A stretch of 44,985 bases of DNA from Chloroflexota bacterium. Lineage in GTDB: Bacteria; Chloroflexota; Dormibacteria; CF-121. The translations under genes and the position numbers were made by a program. The notes below the pieces were generated by a model, which was not told where the DNA came from, did no database searches, and saw only the letters and a program-made list of their open reading frames with translations. Numbering within the stretch: the first letter of the stretch is position 1; the number at the start of each line of letters is the position of its first letter. This document shows, one piece after another, positions 34,621-43,288 of this stretch. Location of the stretch: NCBI GenBank assembly GCA_005881215.1, contig VBDZ01000004.1:1-44985 (forward strand), in the 5' to 3' direction.

Positions 34621-35619
34621 CTAGCCCGCGCCGCGGGCGTAACTGTGCAGGCCGACGATCCAGAGGTTGACGGCGTAGAGGGTCACCATGATCGAGATGA
34701 ATCCGGCGGTCGCGATCAGCGCGGTGCGCCGCCCGCGCCAGGCGCGCAGCGTATGGGCATGCAGGTAGATCGCGTAGATGATCCAGGTGATCGCCGCCCA
34801 CGTCTCTTTCGGATCCCAGCCCCACCAGCGACCCCAGGCGTGCTCGCCCCAGATGGCGCCCGCCATGGTGCCAAAGGTCCAGATCGGAAAACCCAACAGG
34901 ATGGCGCGGAAAGTCAGGCGATCGAGGGTCTCGAGCGAAGGCAGTCGGATCGCGATCGCCGAATCGTGCAACCAGGATTTCACGCTGGCGCTCCGGTCTT
35001 TGACGAGGTAGAGGGCCGCGAACACGAAGCTCGAAACCAGGATGCCCGAGGACGCCATCATGCTGGAAACGTGGATCTTGAGCCAGTAGCTCTGCAGCGC
35101 CGGGACCAGCGGCTCGGGCGATTGATACAGGCCGTACCCGATTCCCATCAACGCCACCACCACGAACAACGCGACGCCGCCGCCCAGCGACGCCACCGGC
35201 CAGCGGACCGTCATCAGAAGAAAGACCGAAACCGCCACCAGGGCGAGCATCGAGCTGTACTCGTACATGTTTGCCAGCGGGTAGTGCCCGTCGGCAAAGC
35301 CGCGCGAGACGATGGCGCCCAGCTGGATCGCGGCGCCAGGCAAGACCAGCGCGATCCCCAACCAGCGAAGCGCCTCCGTGCGGTAGGCGAAGTAGGCGAA
35401 ATAAAAGAACATGCCGCCCACGTAGAGCACCATGGCGGCGAAATACAGGTGCAGTGAAAGATCGGCCACGCCGCCCGGCAGCCGGGCCAGGTCGCCGCGG
35501 ACCAGGCTAAAGGCCAGCAGGTAGAACGCCAGCGGCAGGAAGCGCCAGAGCGCCGGCACTCGACGCGGGCCAACCGCCGTCACCGTGCCCACCGGCTCAC
35601 TGACCGTGACCCGGGCCAT
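34621..35619 (-). CDS. ccsA: Cytochrome c biogenesis protein CcsA (heme lyase component)
   Basis: System II c-type cytochrome maturation protein that carries heme across the membrane to apocytochromes. The tryptophan-rich signature WWGWDPKETWAAITW lies near residue 260, with flanking His ligands, and GHYPLANMYEYSS near 110. About eight membrane helices; 332 aa. The partner CcsB/ResB is not seen in this window. It can serve the triheme cytochrome c in the respiratory operon. It starts 1 bp after the GltD-like gene. Confidence 0.95.
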   Translation of the reverse strand: MARVTVSEPVGTVTAVGPRRVPALWRFLPLAFYLLAFSLVRGDLARLPGGVADLSLHLYFAAMVLYVGGMFFYFAYFAYRTEALRWLGIALVLPGAAIQLGAIVSRGFADGHYPLANMYEYSSMLALVAVSVFLLMTVRWPVASLGGGVALFVVVALMGIGYGLYQSPEPLVPALQSYWLKIHVSSMMASSGILVSSFVFAALYLVKDRSASVKSWLHDSAIAIRLPSLETLDRLTFRAILLGFPIWTFGTMAGAIWGEHAWGRWWGWDPKETWAAITWIIYAIYLHAHTLRAWRGRRTALIATAGFISIMVTLYAVNLWIVGLHSYARGAG

Positions 35620-35620
35620 C

Positions 35621-37840
35621 TCAGGTCGCAGCTTTGACGGGAAGCTTCCCGCCCGCGCCGACCGGGGTCAGGGGAATCATCTGCATGGCATCGTCGCGGA
35701 AGCGGACCCGCTGAAAGGTGATGCAGTTCACCGGACAGTGGTCCTCGCAGATGCGGCAGTTCGTGCAGCGGTCGTAGTTGACGAGGATCTTGCCGGCCTT
35801 GCCGCCGAACTCTTCGCCGAGCACCGTATTGCAGATCTCGACGAAGCCGCCGCTCGACGTGTCGCGGTTCTCGCCGTAGACGACGACGTCGAGCGCCTTC
35901 TCCGGGCAGACGTCGTCACAGGCGCCGCAGAGGATGCAGGTCGATTCGTCGACGTGATGCACGGTGTCACACTGGAAGCAGCGCAGCGCGGCGGTGATTG
36001 CCTGCTCGTCATTCCAGGGCAACTCCACGGGCGTCATGTCCATCCGTTTCTCGGCCGGCTGGATGGGTGGCTCCTCGCGGGCGTAGTAGTCGGCCTCGCG
36101 GTGGTCGTCGGTCGTCTCGATCACGGTCAGCGGCTTGGCGTCGCGCGGCACCGCGGCGCCCAGGTACTCGTTGATGGAGCGCGCCGCCCGGTGACCCCAG
36201 GCGACGGCGTCGACGATGAACGACGGCCCCTGGACACAGTCGCCGCCGGCGAACAGCTTGGCCAGGGTGGTGTGTCCCCCGGTGTCGGCCTCCATCAGCT
36301 TCCGCTGGGTCAGCGGCACCCCCTGGTCTTGGGGAAAATCCATGATCTGCCCGGAGGCGAAGATCGCGTAGCGGCAGGGGATGACGTGCTCGCTGCCCGG
36401 CAATTTTTGCACCGTGTTGATCAGCAGCTTGCCGCTTTCGGGGTCGAACTCCAGCTTGGTCTCGTCGACCCGGATGAACTCGACGCCGCTGACGTGGCCG
36501 CTCGCGTCGGCCTTGATGCCGTTGACGATCACGCCGGTGTGCAGTGTCAGCCCGATCTCGCGCGCCTCGACTAGCTCGTTACCGAAGGCCGGCAAGCGGT
36601 CGGCGGGCTCGATCGACACCATCCATACCTTGCGGGCGCCCGTCTTGATCGAGGTCTGGGCGGCGTCGGTGGCCACTGCGCCGCCGCCGATGACGACCAC
36701 GTCACCGCCACGGGGGAAATTGTCCGGGACGATGTCGTACGACCGCACCCTGAGGAATTCCATCGCTGAGATCACCTCGGGTAGATCGGAACCGGGTACC
36801 GGCAGGATGCGCCCGGTCATCATCCCGACGGAGAGGAAGACCGCGTCGTAGTCGGTGCGCAGCCGCTCGATCGGGATGTCTTTGCCGACGTTCTTGTTCA
36901 GGAGGACGTTGACCCCCATGTCGACGATCATCTGGATCTCCCAGAGCAGCTGGTCGTGGTCGAAGCGGAAGTGGGGAATGCTCGCCGACAGTAAGCCGCC
37001 GAGCTTCGCTTCCCGCTCGTAGAGGTCAACGCCGTAGCCCATCAAGCGGAGATCCTGCGCCGCCGTCATCCCCGCAGGGCCGGACCCGACGACGGCGACC
37101 CGCTTTCCGTTTTCCGGCGCCCGCTGCCAGTCGATCTTCACCCGCCGGGCCCAGGCGTAGTCGGTGGCGAAGCGCTTCAGCGATTTGATCGACACCGCGT
37201 TTTCCGGTCCCTGCACCCAGCCGCGCTTGCAGTCGGTCTCGCAGGGATGGTTGCAGAGCCGGCCGAGCATCGAGGGAAAGGGATTGGTCTCGTGGATGAC
37301 GAGCCAGGAGTCGAGGTATCGACCCTGCGACACGTAATCCACATAGGCGGCGATGTCCTGGTGGATCGGGCAGGCCCGCTGACAGGGCGACACCGGCACG
37401 TTGAGGCTGAGGTCCCGACGGCCGACGAACACTTTGTTGGAGGCGGTATCGGTGGTCGTCTTGCCGATCTCGTCGAGGACCTCGTACGCGCTCACCACGC
37501 CCACCGTCCTCGAGGTCTTCTTGAACAGTGGCCCTTCGTCCTCGGTCAGCAGCACAACCGGGGTGTCCTCCCGGTACATGATGTCGGCCCCGGACTCCAG
37601 CGAATCCGCGACGTTGCGTCCGGGCAACGGCCGGCGCATGTAATTGCGGACCGGCCCGCTGCCATCGGCGAACGCGGCCAAAGCCTCGCGGTGGCCGAAG
37701 AGCCCGACGACCCCGCCGTTGTCGACCACGAGCAGCGCATCGCCGCCGGAGGTGTTCAGGCGGCGCAGCGCCTCGGATGCGCTGAGGTCTGCCGGGCACG
37801 TTTCGCCGATCGGCCTGACGACCTTGCTCAGCGCCGGCAT
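35621..37840 (-). CDS. Fe-S flavoprotein: CBS pair fused to GltD-like oxidoreductase and ferredoxin
   Basis: I start it at the ATG at 37840 (739 residues); the track's longer ORF runs through the upstream CBS gene in another frame. Residues 1-125 form a CBS-pair-like regulatory domain. Next is a GltD-type N-terminal Fe-S domain (C153, C157, C196, C200, C204), then FAD binding (VGSGPAGMTAAQ) and NAD(P) binding (VIGGGAVATDAA). Near the C-terminus are two [4Fe-4S] ferredoxin motifs, CILCGACDDVCP and CTNCRICEDHCP. It resembles glutamate synthase small subunits and related electron-transfer enzymes, but no glutamate synthase large subunit is adjacent. The CBS domain could sense adenylates. Confidence 0.9.
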   Translation of the reverse strand: MPALSKVVRPIGETCPADLSASEALRRLNTSGGDALLVVDNGGVVGLFGHREALAAFADGSGPVRNYMRRPLPGRNVADSLESGADIMYREDTPVVLLTEDEGPLFKKTSRTVGVVSAYEVLDEIGKTTTDTASNKVFVGRRDLSLNVPVSPCQRACPIHQDIAAYVDYVSQGRYLDSWLVIHETNPFPSMLGRLCNHPCETDCKRGWVQGPENAVSIKSLKRFATDYAWARRVKIDWQRAPENGKRVAVVGSGPAGMTAAQDLRLMGYGVDLYEREAKLGGLLSASIPHFRFDHDQLLWEIQMIVDMGVNVLLNKNVGKDIPIERLRTDYDAVFLSVGMMTGRILPVPGSDLPEVISAMEFLRVRSYDIVPDNFPRGGDVVVIGGGAVATDAAQTSIKTGARKVWMVSIEPADRLPAFGNELVEAREIGLTLHTGVIVNGIKADASGHVSGVEFIRVDETKLEFDPESGKLLINTVQKLPGSEHVIPCRYAIFASGQIMDFPQDQGVPLTQRKLMEADTGGHTTLAKLFAGGDCVQGPSFIVDAVAWGHRAARSINEYLGAAVPRDAKPLTVIETTDDHREADYYAREEPPIQPAEKRMDMTPVELPWNDEQAITAALRCFQCDTVHHVDESTCILCGACDDVCPEKALDVVVYGENRDTSSGGFVEICNTVLGEEFGGKAGKILVNYDRCTNCRICEDHCPVNCITFQRVRFRDDAMQMIPLTPVGAGGKLPVKAAT

Positions 37841-38235
37841 CAGGCAGCGGCCGCCATGGCCCGGGTGACGTCGCGCACCGTGAGCGCCCCAATCGGCATC
37901 CCGGCCGGCGTCGTGACCAGGACCAGCTGCCGGCCGGACTCGCGGAGCAGCCGAACCGCCTCCGACAGCGGCTGCTCCGGCCGGACCTCCGGAAGCGGGG
38001 TGCGCACCAGGTCGGCGGCCCGCCCGCCGAGTTGCGCCCTGACATACCGCTGCAGGATGTCCAGGTACGAGACGTACCCCAGCGAACGCTGATCGACGAT
38101 CACCGGCAGCTCGGTGACCCGGTTCTGGGCCATCATCCGGGCCGCCTGGGCGAGGCTCGTGCTCGGGAAACAGAAGGCGAACTGGCCGGACATCGCCTGT
38201 TCGACCGTGCGCGAGTCGCGAACCGCAACAGGCAT
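37840..38235 (-). CDS. CBS-domain pair protein
   Basis: A 131-residue stand-alone CBS pair, cytosolic, with the usual repeats: VEQAMSGQFAFCFPSTSLAQAARMM and LVRTPLPEVRPEQPLSEAVRLL. CBS pairs bind AMP, ATP or related ligands. Its stop overlaps the start of the next gene (TGATG), which itself begins with a CBS pair, so the two may form one four-CBS regulatory module on the flavoprotein. It is the first gene of the seven-gene minus-strand run. Confidence 0.9.
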   Translation of the reverse strand: MPVAVRDSRTVEQAMSGQFAFCFPSTSLAQAARMMAQNRVTELPVIVDQRSLGYVSYLDILQRYVRAQLGGRAADLVRTPLPEVRPEQPLSEAVRLLRESGRQLVLVTTPAGMPIGALTVRDVTRAMAAAA

Positions 38236-38339
38236 CGTCGAGATTATAGAAGCGACCCGCGCAATCCCGGCCTCGCCCCGTCATGCTCCCGGCAGCCGAC
38301 TGTAACGATGGCGTGACGGCTTCCGCAGCCCGCGCTCGT

Positions 38340-38345
38340 TATATC
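38340..38345 (+). promoter_or_regulatory. Candidate -10 box of the 91-aa membrane protein gene
   Basis: TATATC, 8 bp before the TTG start at 38354. Predicts a leaderless transcript beginning at a TTG. No -35 box is evident. Confidence 0.35.
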
Positions 38346-38353
38346 AGTCGGAG

Positions 38354-38629
38354 TTGGCCGAGAACCTCGCCCAGACGTCGAGCACCGACCTGGACCTGCC
38401 CCGTAACCTGGGCGGCTTCCGCGCAAGAATCCACATTCCCTATCGCAGCGGATTCAATCGGTTCATCCGGGTGCTCGGCATGGTGACCCTGCTGGCGTCG
38501 TCGCTCGGACTGCTGGCCGCGGTCGCCGGCCTTCCACTTAACTGGCTCAGCATGCTGGCCGCCTTGCTGGTCAGCCTGGTGCTGATCGGGTTCAGCGTCC
38601 GGCCCAGCCTGCGCAAGCCGAAATTCTAA
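38354..38629 (+). CDS. Small membrane protein, 91 aa, unknown function
   Basis: Starts at a TTG (38354). The polar N-terminus (about 40 residues, including RIHIPYRSGFNRFIRV) is followed by two hydrophobic helices (VTLLASSLGLLAAVAG and SMLAALLVSLVLIGF) and a basic tail. The region immediately upstream has no spaced ribosome binding site but a -10 box, as for other leaderless genes here. Convergent with the M20 gene, overlapping it by 4 bp. Confidence 0.7.
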   Translation: MAENLAQTSSTDLDLPRNLGGFRARIHIPYRSGFNRFIRVLGMVTLLASSLGLLAAVAGLPLNWLSMLAALLVSLVLIGFSVRPSLRKPKF

Positions 38630-39810
38630 TCAGGCTCGAGCAGCCGCAGCACCGCCGCGGTCATCACCCGGAAGCCGATCGGCAGGCAGCGTTCGTCGAT
38701 CCGAAACTCGGCGGTGTGATGCCCGACCGGCGGCCCCTCCGGCGCCCCACCCAGCAGAAAGAAACAGCCGGGCCGGGCCTGGAGGAAATAGGAGAAGTCC
38801 TCGCCGACCATCAGTGGCTCGAACGGCACCACCGCGTCCTCACCCAGGATGGCACCCGCCGTGCCGGCGACCAGGCTCGCGATCGAGGCATCGTTGACCA
38901 CCGGCGGTGACGCCGACCTGAGCTGAAACTCGCACGCGCCACGCATGGCGCGCGCGATCCCATCACCGAGCTCAGCCATACGCTGCAAGAGCCGGTCACG
39001 GAGCTGGGCGTCGAAGGTTCGCAGCGTGCCTTCGATCACGACCTCACCGGCGATGACGTTGAAGGCGGTCCCACCGTGGATGCTGCCGAGCGTGACCACC
39101 ACCGGCGACCGTGGCGAGGTCTCCCGGCTGACGAGGGTTTGCAGGGCCGTTACCACCTGGGCGGCGATCACCACGGCGTCCACCGTGACCTCCGGGATGG
39201 CTCCGTGCCCGCCCTTGCCGCGCACCGTCAGCGTGAACCAGTCGGCACTGGCCATGATCGCGCCCGGGCGGACGCACACCTGGCCGACCGGAAGCTGTGA
39301 CCAGACGTGGAGACCGATGAGGCGATCGACGCCGTCCAGTACGCCGGCGTCGATCATGAGCTTGGCGCCGCCGGCGGTTTCTTCGGCGGGTTGGAACGCG
39401 AACCGGACCAGCCCGCTGAACCCGGCGCGCTGTTCGCTCATGGCCCGCGCGACTTCCAGGGCGATCGCCATATGGACGTCGTGGCCGCAGGCATGCATCA
39501 CACCGCGGCGGCCCGACCTGAAGGGGAGGTCCGACGCCTCCTGGATCGGCAGCCCGTCCATGTCGGCCCGGACCAGCACCGACCGGCCCGGGCGCGCGCC
39601 CCGGATATCGGCGACCACGCCGGTGCCACCGACGGCCGCCTCCAGGCGATCCGGCGCCAGCGCCTCGAGCCGCTCCGCGATGTAATGGGCGGTCTCGAGT
39701 TCTTTGAAGGACAACTCCGGCGCCGCATGGAGCTCGCGCCGATGCGTGAGCAGGTGCTCGGCCGTCGCGGCATCGACCTCAGCCGCGGGGTGGCGGAGCT
39801 CAGATGGCAT
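38626..39810 (-). CDS. M20 family metal-dependent amidohydrolase
   Basis: Zinc-dependent amidase of the hippurate hydrolase/N-acyl-amino acid amidohydrolase group, cytoplasmic. The metal-binding HACGHDVHMA and FQPAEETAGG motifs are present, followed by GLHVW, the dimerisation segment FTLTVRGKGGHGAIP and VGEDFSYF near the end. I chose the ATG at 39810 (MPSELRHPAAEV), giving 394 residues; the track start at 39849 lies in the divergent region. The substrate is unresolved. It is divergent from ligD with 26 bp between the start codons. Confidence 0.9.
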   Translation of the reverse strand: MPSELRHPAAEVDAATAEHLLTHRRELHAAPELSFKELETAHYIAERLEALAPDRLEAAVGGTGVVADIRGARPGRSVLVRADMDGLPIQEASDLPFRSGRRGVMHACGHDVHMAIALEVARAMSEQRAGFSGLVRFAFQPAEETAGGAKLMIDAGVLDGVDRLIGLHVWSQLPVGQVCVRPGAIMASADWFTLTVRGKGGHGAIPEVTVDAVVIAAQVVTALQTLVSRETSPRSPVVVTLGSIHGGTAFNVIAGEVVIEGTLRTFDAQLRDRLLQRMAELGDGIARAMRGACEFQLRSASPPVVNDASIASLVAGTAGAILGEDAVVPFEPLMVGEDFSYFLQARPGCFFLLGGAPEGPPVGHHTAEFRIDERCLPIGFRVMTAAVLRLLEPD

Positions 39811-39816
39811 CGGATC

Positions 39817-39829
39817 ATTCTGGCAAACT
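39817..39829. promoter_or_regulatory. Divergent -10 boxes between the M20 gene and ligD
   Basis: In the 26-bp gap, CAGAAT reads on the minus strand 6 bp before the M20 ATG (39817-39822) and CAAACT on the plus strand 7 bp before the ligD ATG (39824-39829). Both fit leaderless starts. Confidence 0.35.
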
Positions 39830-39836
39830 GGGTTGA

Positions 39837-42554
39837 ATGCCGCGTTCACTCGCCGAGTACCAGCGAAAACGCGATTTCAGCAAGACGCCCGAACCGAAGG
39901 GCGCGCCCGACCCGAGCGCCGGTAACCGGTTCGTGGTGCAAAAACACTGGGCCACCCGACTCCACTACGACTTCCGCCTGGAGATGGAGGGGGTGCTGGT
40001 CAGCTGGGCGATTCCCAAAGGGCCGACCCTCAATCCCGCCGAGCGCCGCCTGGCGGCCCACGTCGAAGACCATCCGGTCAGCTACTACGACTTCGAGGGC
40101 ACCATCCCCAAAGGGGAATACGGCGGCGGGACGGTGATGGTCTGGGACTGGGGCACCTACGAGCTGGAGGAGGCGACCCCGGCCGAGTCGCTGAAACGCG
40201 GCGAGGTCAAATTCCGGCTCCACGGCGCCAGGCTCAGCGGCCGTTACGCCCTCGTCCGGACCCGGTCCGACAAGGATTGGTTGCTGATCAAGAAGAAGGA
40301 CGAGGCGGCCGACCCGAGCTTCGCCATCGAGAAATTCGATACCTCGGTCAAGACCGGACGAACGAAGGAAGAGATCGAGCAGGGGAAGGACGCCGTCTGG
40401 TCAAGCCGGAGGGATGAAGGCGGTGGCGGGTTGATCAACCTGGCCAATGCCGAGAAGGGTGCGATGCCCCGGACCCTGGACCCGATGAAAGCCCAGCTGG
40501 TTGGCGAGGCGTTCGACGACGACCGCTGGCTGTTCGAGGTCAAGTGGGATGGGATCCGGCTGGTGAGCTTCATCGACGAGGGCAAGGTGTCCTTGCAGAC
40601 GCGCGCCGGCCGCATCGTCGACGCCGAGTACCCCCAACTGCAAGCCATCAGCCGCCTGGTGAACGCCCGCCAGGCGGTGCTCGACGGCGAGGTGGTCGTG
40701 GTCGACGATGAGGGCCGGCCGTCGTTCCAGCTGCTGCAGAACCGCGGCACCGAGCCGCGGCCAATGCAGTACGTCGTGTTCGACATCGTCTATTTCGACG
40801 GCCAGCGGTTGTTCAAGGTCCCGCTCGAGGATCGCAAGCGCCTGCTGCGTGACGTGGTACGCGACTCAGCCCTGCTCAAGTATTCGGACCATGTCCTCGG
40901 CCAGGGAAAGGCCTTTTTCAAGGCGGCGCAGCAGAAACGGCTCGAGGGGATCGTGGCCAAGCGACGGGACAGCCCGTATCAGCCCGGAGTCCGGAGCAGT
41001 GCCTGGCTGAAGGTCAAAGCCGTCCTCCAGCAGGAGGTTGTTATCGGCGGCTTCACGGCGCCGCGCGCCAGTCGCAAATACTTCGGGGCCCTGATCGTGG
41101 GGGTCTACGACGACGGCAAGCTGGTCTATACCGGCCACACCGGCGGCGGGTTCGACGAACGGACCCTCGCCCAGCTCGACAAGCTGATGAAGCCGCTCAT
41201 CATCAAGGACCCGCCGTTCAGCGGACCGCCGCCGCACGCCAACGAAAAGCCGACCTGGGTAAAGCCGGAGCTGGTGGCAGAAGTGAAGTTCGCCGAGTGG
41301 ACGCGCGACGGGGTGATGCGGCAGCCGGTCTTCCTCGGCCTGCGCGATGACGTCAAGCCGCGCGACGTCCACCGCGAGCTGCCCGGAAAGGCCGACCGTG
41401 AACGTGCCCGGGCTAAGTCCGCGCCGAAGCCCGCGGCGAAAAAGCCGGCGGCGAAGTCCGCCCGTGCGAGGGCCACGCCAAAAGTAAAAGTAGCGAAGCG
41501 CACCAGCACGCCGACGCGAACCCGCAGCGCAACTCGGGCGCCGGCCCAGTCCGCCGCGGAGCTGCCGAACACCCCGCTCAGCAAGGCCGCGGCGCGGATC
41601 GCCAAACAGCTGGGAACCAAAGTCCGAGGCGCCAGCGCCGCCGAGCTGGAGGCGCTGGAGGCCATCCCGAAGGAGGGCAACTGGCAAATCGGCGGCCGCA
41701 CCGTGCACCTCACCAACCTCGACAAGGTGCTCTTCCCTGAAGATCGTTACTCGAAGCGTGACCTGATCCGCTACTACGTCCAGGTGGCGCCGATCATGAT
41801 TCCCTACTACAGCCGGCGGCCGCTATCGATGAACCCGCATCCGGACGGCATCCACGGCAAGAGTTACTGGGTCAAGGACAAGCCGGATTACGCCCCGGAC
41901 TGGATCCCCACCTTCCGCTACCGCGACCAAAAGAGTCTCAAAGATTGGATCCTGATCGAGGAAGTCGCGACCCTGGCCTGGCTGGCGAACCACGCCGTGA
42001 TCGACATGCACCCGTGGTACTCGCGCGTTGACAAGCCCGAGTACCCCGATTGGTCGGTGGTGGACCTCGATCCGGCGGAAGGGGCGACTTTCGACGACGT
42101 GATCGCCGTCGCCAAGGTAATCAAGAGCGCCCTCGACCACCTCAAGCTGAAAGCCGTCTTGAAAACGACCGGGCAGAGCGGGCTCCACGTCTACATTCCG
42201 ATCGAGCGCCGCTACACCCTGGAGGAAAGCCGCGGCTTCGTCGCCAAGCTGGCCCACATGATTGCGGAGTTGATGCCCGACCGGGTGACGGAGGTCTGGG
42301 AGGTCAAGCGCCGCACCGGCAAGATCCGTATCGACTACACCCAGAACGTGATCAACAAGACGCTGGCCGGTCCCTACTCGGTCAGGCCGGCGATCCGGGC
42401 GCCGGTCTCGGTCCCCATCGCCTGGAAGGAGCTCGACGATCCCCGGCTTCGCCCCGACCGGTGGACGATCAAAACCGTGGGCGATCGGTTGCAGGAAGTG
42501 GGCGATCTCTTCCACGACGCGCTGACGTTGCACCAACGCTTGCCAGCGATCTGA
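39837..42554 (+). CDS. ligD: DNA ligase D, PE-LIG-POL order
   Basis: Multifunctional non-homologous end-joining protein of 905 residues. Domain order is 3'-phosphoesterase (about 10-190: LHYDFRLEMEG, PKGEYGGG), ATP-dependent ligase (about 210-530, adenylated Lys K236 in KWDGIR), an Ala/Lys/Arg-rich linker, and a primase-polymerase domain (about 630-905: VLFPEDRYSKRDLIRYY and VVDLDPAEG with acidic metal ligands). This order matches Pseudomonas-type LigD rather than the mycobacterial POL-PE-LIG order. Its usual partner Ku is not in the window. Confidence 0.96.
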   Translation: MPRSLAEYQRKRDFSKTPEPKGAPDPSAGNRFVVQKHWATRLHYDFRLEMEGVLVSWAIPKGPTLNPAERRLAAHVEDHPVSYYDFEGTIPKGEYGGGTVMVWDWGTYELEEATPAESLKRGEVKFRLHGARLSGRYALVRTRSDKDWLLIKKKDEAADPSFAIEKFDTSVKTGRTKEEIEQGKDAVWSSRRDEGGGGLINLANAEKGAMPRTLDPMKAQLVGEAFDDDRWLFEVKWDGIRLVSFIDEGKVSLQTRAGRIVDAEYPQLQAISRLVNARQAVLDGEVVVVDDEGRPSFQLLQNRGTEPRPMQYVVFDIVYFDGQRLFKVPLEDRKRLLRDVVRDSALLKYSDHVLGQGKAFFKAAQQKRLEGIVAKRRDSPYQPGVRSSAWLKVKAVLQQEVVIGGFTAPRASRKYFGALIVGVYDDGKLVYTGHTGGGFDERTLAQLDKLMKPLIIKDPPFSGPPPHANEKPTWVKPELVAEVKFAEWTRDGVMRQPVFLGLRDDVKPRDVHRELPGKADRERARAKSAPKPAAKKPAAKSARARATPKVKVAKRTSTPTRTRSATRAPAQSAAELPNTPLSKAAARIAKQLGTKVRGASAAELEALEAIPKEGNWQIGGRTVHLTNLDKVLFPEDRYSKRDLIRYYVQVAPIMIPYYSRRPLSMNPHPDGIHGKSYWVKDKPDYAPDWIPTFRYRDQKSLKDWILIEEVATLAWLANHAVIDMHPWYSRVDKPEYPDWSVVDLDPAEGATFDDVIAVAKVIKSALDHLKLKAVLKTTGQSGLHVYIPIERRYTLEESRGFVAKLAHMIAELMPDRVTEVWEVKRRTGKIRIDYTQNVINKTLAGPYSVRPAIRAPVSVPIAWKELDDPRLRPDRWTIKTVGDRLQEVGDLFHDALTLHQRLPAI

Positions 42555-42556
42555 CG

Positions 42557-42877
42557 GTGGCCGACGGCCCGCCGCTCCCCGCAGACCTTCCGGCGATACA
42601 GGCCTTCGTCGACAGCTGGATCAAGCAACGAGCCGGCTACTGGTCGCCGCTGTCGCAATACGCCCGCCTGGCCGAGGAAGTGGGTGAGCTGGGCCGGGAG
42701 CTGAACTTTCGTTTCGGCGACAAGCCGCGGACCGCAAAGGATGCATCGGGTTCGGTTATGGATGAGCTCGGTGACGTCTTCTTCATCGTCATCCTCCTCG
42801 CGAATTACCTGGGCATCGACCTGGCCAGCGCCCTCAACGCGACGCTCGATAAATACACGCGACGATCCGAGCGTTGA
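42557..42877 (+). CDS. MazG-like nucleotide pyrophosphohydrolase
   Basis: The track extends this frame back into ligD; the GTG at 42557, 2 bp after the ligD stop, gives a 106-residue protein starting VADGPPLPADL. The MazG helix motifs RLAEEVGELGRELN and DELGDVFFIVILLANYLGID supply the acidic metal ligands. Such enzymes hydrolyse (d)NTPs, often damaged ones, which fits with ligD-linked genome maintenance. Substrate not fixed. Confidence 0.88.
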   Translation: MADGPPLPADLPAIQAFVDSWIKQRAGYWSPLSQYARLAEEVGELGRELNFRFGDKPRTAKDASGSVMDELGDVFFIVILLANYLGIDLASALNATLDKYTRRSER

Positions 42878-43099
42878 GATCCTGCACCGCTTTTCCACAG
42901 GCGTTTTTGCACCGTCTGTTAGTGCGCAGTGGAAAAAGGGCCGCAACAAATGTTCCGTCTGGACGGCTTCAACGTCTGGTCGTATTTTTAGTCCCTTGCT
43001 CGACTGAGCAGAGCTTCCTTCGGGGAGAGGGGTCGGAGGGTTGCAGAGAAAAACGGGGAGATGTTGTGGATAACTCCAGGCGTTTGCCTGTCTCTGCCC
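42878..43099. other. Non-coding region with DnaA-box-like sites and repeats
   Basis: No convincing ORF here. Visible structure: an inverted repeat TTTTCCAC (42891-42898) / GTGGAAAA (42929-42936); a perfect DnaA-box TTATCCACA on the minus strand (43065-43073), with TTTTCCACA and TTTTCCACT as one- and two-mismatch versions; three copies of CGTCTG (about 42913, 42955 and 42973), one inside CCGTCTGGACGG; a hairpin TGCTC-GACT-GAGCA (42997-43010); and a TTCG-tetraloop hairpin CTTCC-TTCG-GGGAG (about 43014). Could be a DnaA-regulated region or a replication-related site. No dnaA gene is nearby. Confidence 0.4.
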
Positions 43100-43129
43100 T
43101 TGACAGCCTTTCAATCCCGGCGGTAGAAT
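43100..43129 (+). promoter_or_regulatory. Strong sigma-70-type promoter upstream of the 101-aa gene
   Basis: TTGACA (43100-43105), an 18-bp spacer and TAGAAT (43124-43129). Transcription should start near 43136. This is one of the two perfect TTGACA boxes I noticed in the window. Confidence 0.75.
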
Positions 43130-43135
43130 CGGCGA

Positions 43136-43288
43136 AACCTATATCTGGTACTGGAACCGACCACTAGACCCCATATTTAGGGGGAGGTAGGCGAACCAAG
43201 GCACACGCGGAAACGAAGAACTACCGGCGGCGGCAGACGCCGGACGGCATGCAGTGTGCCGGCGCTCGGAGTGAGCTAGGGGGAGACC
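43136..43288 (+). other. Long structured leader of the 101-aa gene
   Basis: About 150 nt between the promoter and the ATG. It contains CCCC-N7-GGGG (ACCCCATATTTAGGGGG, about 43168-43184) and CCGGCG-N8-CGCCGG (about 43223-43242), then a GC-rich segment and the ribosome binding site GGGGGAG. It matches no riboswitch class I can recall. Most genes here have short or no leaders, so this one stands out. Confidence 0.4.

Noticed and set aside
37841-38284. N-terminal extension of the GltD-like ORF to 887 aa
   Set aside because: The extension overlaps the CBS gene in another frame and is Arg/Gly/Pro-rich; the ATG at 37840 in a TGATG overlap gives a proper CBS-domain start.
42874-43167. 97-aa ORF in the non-coding region
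   Set aside because: Composition has no fold-like pattern, no ribosome binding site, and it covers the strong promoter at 43100, so it is probably not coding.
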